Shown one piece after another: positions 59,995 to 64,000 of a stretch of 64,000 nucleotides of DNA; the first letter of the stretch is position 1; each line of letters begins with the position of its first letter. The notes beneath the pieces were generated by a model that was not told where the DNA came from, made no database searches, and saw nothing but the letters and a program-made list of their open reading frames with translations. The stretch is from Butyrivibrio sp. NC2007 (GTDB taxonomy: Bacteria > Bacillota > Clostridia > Lachnospirales > Lachnospiraceae), in NCBI RefSeq assembly GCF_000421405.1, contig NZ_ATWY01000001.1, positions 248,001 to 312,000 of the forward strand. Reading direction: 5' to 3'. The position numbers and the translations under genes are program-made.

Positions 59995-62055
59995 TTATGC
60001 CGTTACCATCCCCACAGATTGTAGTTCGATTGTCGGTTCAACCTCGTTGTAAGAAATTACAATTAGATCCTTATAATAGTCCTGAGTCATCTTCTTAAAG
60101 TACATTCTGACTATCGGTGATGCCATGATTATCGCCATCTTACCGGCATCCTCAAGTCTTTTTATATTCTCCCCAACTGCAGTAAGAATAGACTTCGTAC
60201 GGGCGGGATCAAGAGTAAGGAACGCGCCTGTCTCAGTCTGCTTGACGCTGCTCATTATCTCCTGTTCGATCTTAGGATCAAGAGTGAGGACACTTGTTGT
60301 CTCTCCCGCTGCAAAATATTTACTGGATATTGCTCTCTTAAGGCTCTGTCTTACATATTCAGTGAGAATGTCTGGATCGTGCGTTGAAGGAGCAAAATCA
60401 GCCAATGTTTCAAATATGGTTACAAGATCACGTATGGAGATGCCTTCGCTTAAGAGGTTCTGAAGAACCTTCTCAATTTCACCAAGGCTCATGAGCTTAG
60501 GCACAAGCTCGTCAACAAGAGCAGGATTGTTCTCCCTTAAGTTATCAACAAGGTTCTGTACATCCTGCCTTGTCATAAGCTCTGCGATGTGTTCTCTTAT
60601 GATCTCTGTAAGGTGTGTAGCAATGATAGAAGGCGGATCAACAACCGTGTAGCCAAAGCTCTCAGCTCTTTCTCTCTGACCTTCCGTGATCCAGGTAGCA
60701 GGAAGATGGAAGGAAGGCTCAACAGTTGGAATACCTGTGATCTCCTCCTCGACATGACCGGGATTCATAGCCATATAATGGTCGAAAAGAATCTCTCCGT
60801 CGCTTACCTGTATACCTTTAATTTTAATTATATATTGATTGGGATTCAACTGAATATTATCCCTCAAACGGATAATGGGCACTACAGTACCAAGCTCTAA
60901 AGCGATCTGTCTTCTGATCATTACAACTCGGTCAAGAAGGTCTCCGCCCTGGTTAACATCCGCAAGTGGAATAATACCGTATCCAAATTCAAGCTCGATA
61001 GGATCAACCTGCAACAGGCTCGTGACATTCTCGGGCTGTCTGATCTCCTCAGCCTTCTGCTCCTCTTCAGTAGCAACTTCACCCTCTACGGCAACTTCCT
61101 CCATGGTCTGGCTAGCCACTCTTCCAAGAAGAATGAATGCAGCACCGAAGGTTACGTATAGCACTGTAGGAAGCGGTGATAAAATACCGAGTCCTGCTAC
61201 AACGCCACCAACAAGGTATAGTATCTTGGAGGTTCCAAAGAGCTGGCCGATAAGAAGGTGTCCGAAATCCGCTTCCTTGGATCCCTTGGTTACCAGGATA
61301 CCGGTTGACATAGAAATCATCAGTGAAGGGATTGATGATACAAGGCCGTCACCCATGGTAAGGATTGAGTAGGTATTAACAGCTGTGCCTACATCCATGC
61401 CCATTCTGATAACGCCCATGGCAATACCACCGATAAGGTTGGTTGCTGTGATGATAAGACCGGCTGTCGCATCTCCTTTTACGTACTTGGTAGCACCGTC
61501 CATAGCTCCGAAGAAGCTGGCCTCTTCCTGGATCTTGTCACGTCTTTGCTTGGCTTCTGCATCGGTTATTGCACCGGTGTTAAGGTCGGCGTCGATAGCC
61601 ATCTGTTTACCGGGCATAGCGTCCAATGTGAAACGAGCTGATACTTCAGCTACACGCTCAGAACCTTTGTTGATTACCATGAGCTGAACAATGATCAAAA
61701 TGATATAGATGATGGCACCTACAATAAGATCGCCGCCACCAACGAAAGATCCAAATACTTCAATAACTTCACCGGCACTGCCCTGTGTAAGAATAAGTCT
61801 CGTGGATGATACGTTAAGGGCAATTCTGAAGATTGTGGTGAACAAAAGGATTGTCGGGAAGAATGACATCTCCAAAACATCTTTTGCGAACATGGCCGTG
61901 AACATGATTACAAAGGAAAGCGACATATCGAAGGCCAAAAGAATGTCCAAAAGCCAGTCCGGAAGCGGAATAATGAGCATAACAATAGCGGCAACGATAT
62001 AAAGTGCCAGACCATAGTCCATTACACGATTTTTAATCTTGGTAAGATCCATCAT
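59995..62055 (-). CDS. flhA: Flagellar export gate protein FlhA
   Basis: FlhA is the main proton-driven subunit of the flagellar type III export gate. Eight membrane helices fill residues 15-320, including the FHIPEP-family signature region with FTLDAMPGKQMAIDADLNTG; the large cytoplasmic domain (about 350-686) binds chaperone-substrate complexes. The start may be the first ATG at 62055 or the second at 62052, which is better spaced from GGAGG. The length is normal. Confidence 0.97.
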   Translation of the reverse strand: MMDLTKIKNRVMDYGLALYIVAAIVMLIIPLPDWLLDILLAFDMSLSFVIMFTAMFAKDVLEMSFFPTILLFTTIFRIALNVSSTRLILTQGSAGEVIEVFGSFVGGGDLIVGAIIYIILIIVQLMVINKGSERVAEVSARFTLDAMPGKQMAIDADLNTGAITDAEAKQRRDKIQEEASFFGAMDGATKYVKGDATAGLIITATNLIGGIAMGVIRMGMDVGTAVNTYSILTMGDGLVSSIPSLMISMSTGILVTKGSKEADFGHLLIGQLFGTSKILYLVGGVVAGLGILSPLPTVLYVTFGAAFILLGRVASQTMEEVAVEGEVATEEEQKAEEIRQPENVTSLLQVDPIELEFGYGIIPLADVNQGGDLLDRVVMIRRQIALELGTVVPIIRLRDNIQLNPNQYIIKIKGIQVSDGEILFDHYMAMNPGHVEEEITGIPTVEPSFHLPATWITEGQRERAESFGYTVVDPPSIIATHLTEIIREHIAELMTRQDVQNLVDNLRENNPALVDELVPKLMSLGEIEKVLQNLLSEGISIRDLVTIFETLADFAPSTHDPDILTEYVRQSLKRAISSKYFAAGETTSVLTLDPKIEQEIMSSVKQTETGAFLTLDPARTKSILTAVGENIKRLEDAGKMAIIMASPIVRMYFKKMTQDYYKDLIVISYNEVEPTIELQSVGMVTA

Positions 62056-62088
62056 TATCCTCCTTCCGTCAGATTAGTCGTTTCCAGA

Positions 62089-63237
62089 TCACACCTTGCC
62101 CTGTAAGTGATAAACGTAAGCCAGAACTTCAGCTACAGCCTTATAGAGCTCAGGCGGAACCATTTCACCAACCTCAACGTTTGCATAAAGCATTCGCGCA
62201 AGAGGCTTGTTCTCTACAATTTCAACTTTGTTATCCCTGGCAATCTCTTTTATCTTCTGAGCCAGATAATCAGCACCCTTAGCTACAACAACAGGTGCAT
62301 CCGACTCCTCTGCATCGTATTTGATAGCAACAGCATAGTGAGTAGGGTTCGTGATGACAACGTCCGCCTGAGGGAGCTGTTGCATCATTCTTCTCCTTGA
62401 TGCTTCCATCATTCGACGCTTCTGAGCGCCCTTAACCTGAGGATCTCCTTCAGAGTTCTTGTACTCATCCTTGACCTCTTTCTTGGTCATCATCATATCC
62501 TTATTGAACTTTCTCCTCTGATAGATGAGATCAATAAAGGCTATGACCATGTACGCCGCTGCTATTCTAAACCCAAGGTCAATGATCAGATTTCCCATAA
62601 GGCCTATTGCCTGCCCAAGGGGCATATCATATAAGAGGAAAAGAGATTCCGTCCTGCCTGTAAAAAACGAATATATAACCGCCGCCATTACCACAAGCTT
62701 AAGCAGTGACTTTCCAAGGTCAAAGAGCTTTCTTGCGGAAAAGATCTTTTTCATACCGCTGATTGGATTGAGCTTTGAAAGCTTTGGCTGGAGCGGCTTG
62801 GATGTAGGTTTAAATCCAACCTGAACAAGGTCGGACAAAAAAGCAATTATAAATGCGACTATAAAAAACGGTGCGCTTATAAGAAACATCGTCAGTATCG
62901 CATTGGTCAGAATGCTTCTGATGTAGGCAATAGGAAGCATTCCGTCGTAGGTTCTTGCCACATTGGGGATATTGTTATAAACCCTCTCAAACAACGTCTG
63001 AAAGTTAGTCCCCATAAATGGATAAATTACCCTGATAATGACAAATAGCGCAAGTAAAGTAAACGCAGTGGCTATTTCCTGACTCTTGGCCACCTGCCCT
63101 TCTTTTCTTGCGTCGTCGAGCTTTTTAGCAGTGGGCTGCTCGGTTTTTTCAGCACCGTTTGCATCCTCAGCAAAAAACTGCAGATTATATTTAATTAGTA
63201 AAGCTGAATCATCAGCCGCTCTGCATGCTGTAAACAA
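62089..63237 (-). CDS. flhB: Flagellar export switch protein FlhB
   Basis: FlhB switches export from hook to filament substrates after self-cleavage. The autocleavage site is visible as VVITNPTHYAVAIKY, preceded by the KGAQKRRMMEASRRRM region and followed by ARMLYANVEVGEMVPPELYK. Four membrane helices lie between about residues 40 and 240. The start is uncertain: the frame opens at a TTG at 63237 that overlaps fliR by 26 nt and has AAGGAG too far upstream, whereas family members begin near LLIKYNLQFFAED, where no standard start codon exists. Confidence 0.93.
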   Translation of the reverse strand: MFTACRAADDSALLIKYNLQFFAEDANGAEKTEQPTAKKLDDARKEGQVAKSQEIATAFTLLALFVIIRVIYPFMGTNFQTLFERVYNNIPNVARTYDGMLPIAYIRSILTNAILTMFLISAPFFIVAFIIAFLSDLVQVGFKPTSKPLQPKLSKLNPISGMKKIFSARKLFDLGKSLLKLVVMAAVIYSFFTGRTESLFLLYDMPLGQAIGLMGNLIIDLGFRIAAAYMVIAFIDLIYQRRKFNKDMMMTKKEVKDEYKNSEGDPQVKGAQKRRMMEASRRRMMQQLPQADVVITNPTHYAVAIKYDAEESDAPVVVAKGADYLAQKIKEIARDNKVEIVENKPLARMLYANVEVGEMVPPELYKAVAEVLAYVYHLQGKV

Positions 63238-63997
63238 ACTGCTGGATCATCTCCTTCATGTTGATAAAGATAAAATTCGAAGCATCAGAAAGCATTGTTA
63301 CAGTAATAAACATGATCACTAGGCCAACAACTATCTTTATCTGTATACCCACAGAGAACATGTTCATCTGCGGTGAAACCTTCGCCAAAACTCCCAGGAC
63401 CACATTGGTTATGAAAGTGATGATGAAGATTGGAAGGCAAATTCGAAAGCCGATCACAATATAGTTCTTCATAAATGCCAGCATTGTATTGAGCATTCTG
63501 TCTGAGTGGATCACTGCCCCGTTAATAGGAATCAGGGTAAAAGAGTCCACCAGCGCCTTTAAAATATACTGGTACATTCCCGTTATTATCAGTGCCAGTG
63601 TGAGGTACTGAGAATAAAGAGATCCTGTGATCGTGACCTGCTGGTTGGTCGCCGGGTCCATCATGGAAACCATGGAAAGACCTATCTGCATATCAACTAC
63701 ACTTCCGGCAAAGGCTGTGATCTGTTGACACATGGTAACGGCAAATCCAATAAGGAGCCCCACCATAGCCTCTTTTAACACGATCACTGTATAGCCTGCC
63801 ACGGTATTGTAATCCGGAGGATAAAAAGGTACAGCCCCATACAAAAGTATCGAAAGCAAAAGCCCGTAGCCAACTTTAACGATATTTGGGGTCTGCCTTC
63901 CTCCAAAAAACGGACAAACAAAGATGAAGCTCATTATCCTTACGACGATCAAAAGATAAACTTCAAGATCGCCATAACTAAAGGTATGGTTAATCAT
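63212..63997 (-). CDS. fliR: Flagellar export gate protein FliR
   Basis: FliR is a core subunit of the export channel with FliP and FliQ. The 261-residue protein has about six membrane helices, starts MINHTFSYGDLEVYLLIVVR, and shows FVCPFFGGRQTPNIVKVG and DMQIGLSMVSMMDPATNQQV, family features. The start codon is within the window 3 nt from its right edge; the upstream fliO/P/Q genes are outside. It overlaps the flhB frame. Confidence 0.95.
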   Translation of the reverse strand: MINHTFSYGDLEVYLLIVVRIMSFIFVCPFFGGRQTPNIVKVGYGLLLSILLYGAVPFYPPDYNTVAGYTVIVLKEAMVGLLIGFAVTMCQQITAFAGSVVDMQIGLSMVSMMDPATNQQVTITGSLYSQYLTLALIITGMYQYILKALVDSFTLIPINGAVIHSDRMLNTMLAFMKNYIVIGFRICLPIFIITFITNVVLGVLAKVSPQMNMFSVGIQIKIVVGLVIMFITVTMLSDASNFIFINMKEMIQQFVYSMQSG

Positions 63998-64000
63998 CTA

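Noticed and set aside
1..64000. tRNA, rRNA, CRISPR arrays, insertion sequences, prophage or integrative element
   Set aside because: No cloverleaf, rRNA segment, regularly spaced repeat, transposase, integrase or attachment-site duplication was seen; gene content is housekeeping throughout.

Overview
The window reads as a chromosomal segment of an anaerobic, motile, low-to-moderate-GC Firmicute, most likely a Lachnospiraceae member close to Butyrivibrio or Pseudobutyrivibrio. This is inferred from the combination of an Ech [NiFe] hydrogenase with hyp genes, a Bacillus-type fla/che operon (fliR-flhB-flhA-flhF-flhG-PilZ-cheB-cheA-cheW-cheC-cheD-fliA), MecA, MinCDE, RecU, FapA, a giant 2-hydroxyacyl-CoA dehydratase activase and strong GGAGG ribosome-binding sites. 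No phage, IS element, CRISPR array, tRNA or rRNA is visible. All genes but two (rpmB and the giant activase) lie on the minus strand, so transcription runs from high to low coordinates.

Reading in the direction of transcription. (1) 63997-47040: late half of the fla/che operon. It holds the export gate (FliR, FlhB, FlhA), the FlhF/FlhG placement pair, a PilZ brake-like protein, chemotaxis proteins CheB, CheA, CheW, CheC and CheD, sigma-28 FliA, FapA, and four poorly known proteins. A good sigma-28 promoter candidate sits in front of cheA, and the run ends at a clear terminator. (2) 47008-44985: rpsB-tsf with its own promoter, a 190-nt folded-looking leader and a terminator. (3) 44930-40097: minC-minD-minE followed without a gap by a P-type ATPase, then an OhrR-type regulator with its own promoter and operator-like repeat. 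(4) 40090-29513: an apparently single 11-gene operon starting with a CsoR-type metal sensor, then echABCDEF and hypF-hypC-hypD-hypE: a ferredoxin-linked, membrane-bound hydrogenase together with most of its active-site assembly machinery (hypA and hypB are not here). (5) 29440-23374: mecA with a terminator, then rluF-ligA-metAA-deacetylase-small coiled-coil protein. (6) 19066-23319 (plus strand): the 1417-residue activase with a strong promoter, sharing a bidirectional terminator with region 5.

(7) 18919-16840: a compact three-gene operon with a rhomboid-like membrane protein carrying a C-terminal zinc ribbon, a sigma-70-like protein without recognisable promoter-binding regions, and an unrecognised 138-residue protein. 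This is the least explained and most interesting set in the window. (8) 16498-16825: rpmB (zinc-type L28) with promoter, palindromic leader and terminator. (9) 16476-1: asp23-fakA, terminator, recG-degV-parE-parC-rsmD-coaD-coiled-coil protein, terminator, amidase-rsuA-HAD-membrane protein-rluA-recU, and the start of hisZ running off the left edge. No stretch longer than about 260 bases lacks a gene; the longest is the rpsB leader and promoter region (46784-47039).

Start codons were adjusted where a ribosome-binding site or family alignment argues for it (amidase, activase, ligA, hypE, hypD, echB, csoR, ohrR, rpsB and others). TTG starts appear to be used by degV, recG, hypE, echA and possibly minC and flhB.
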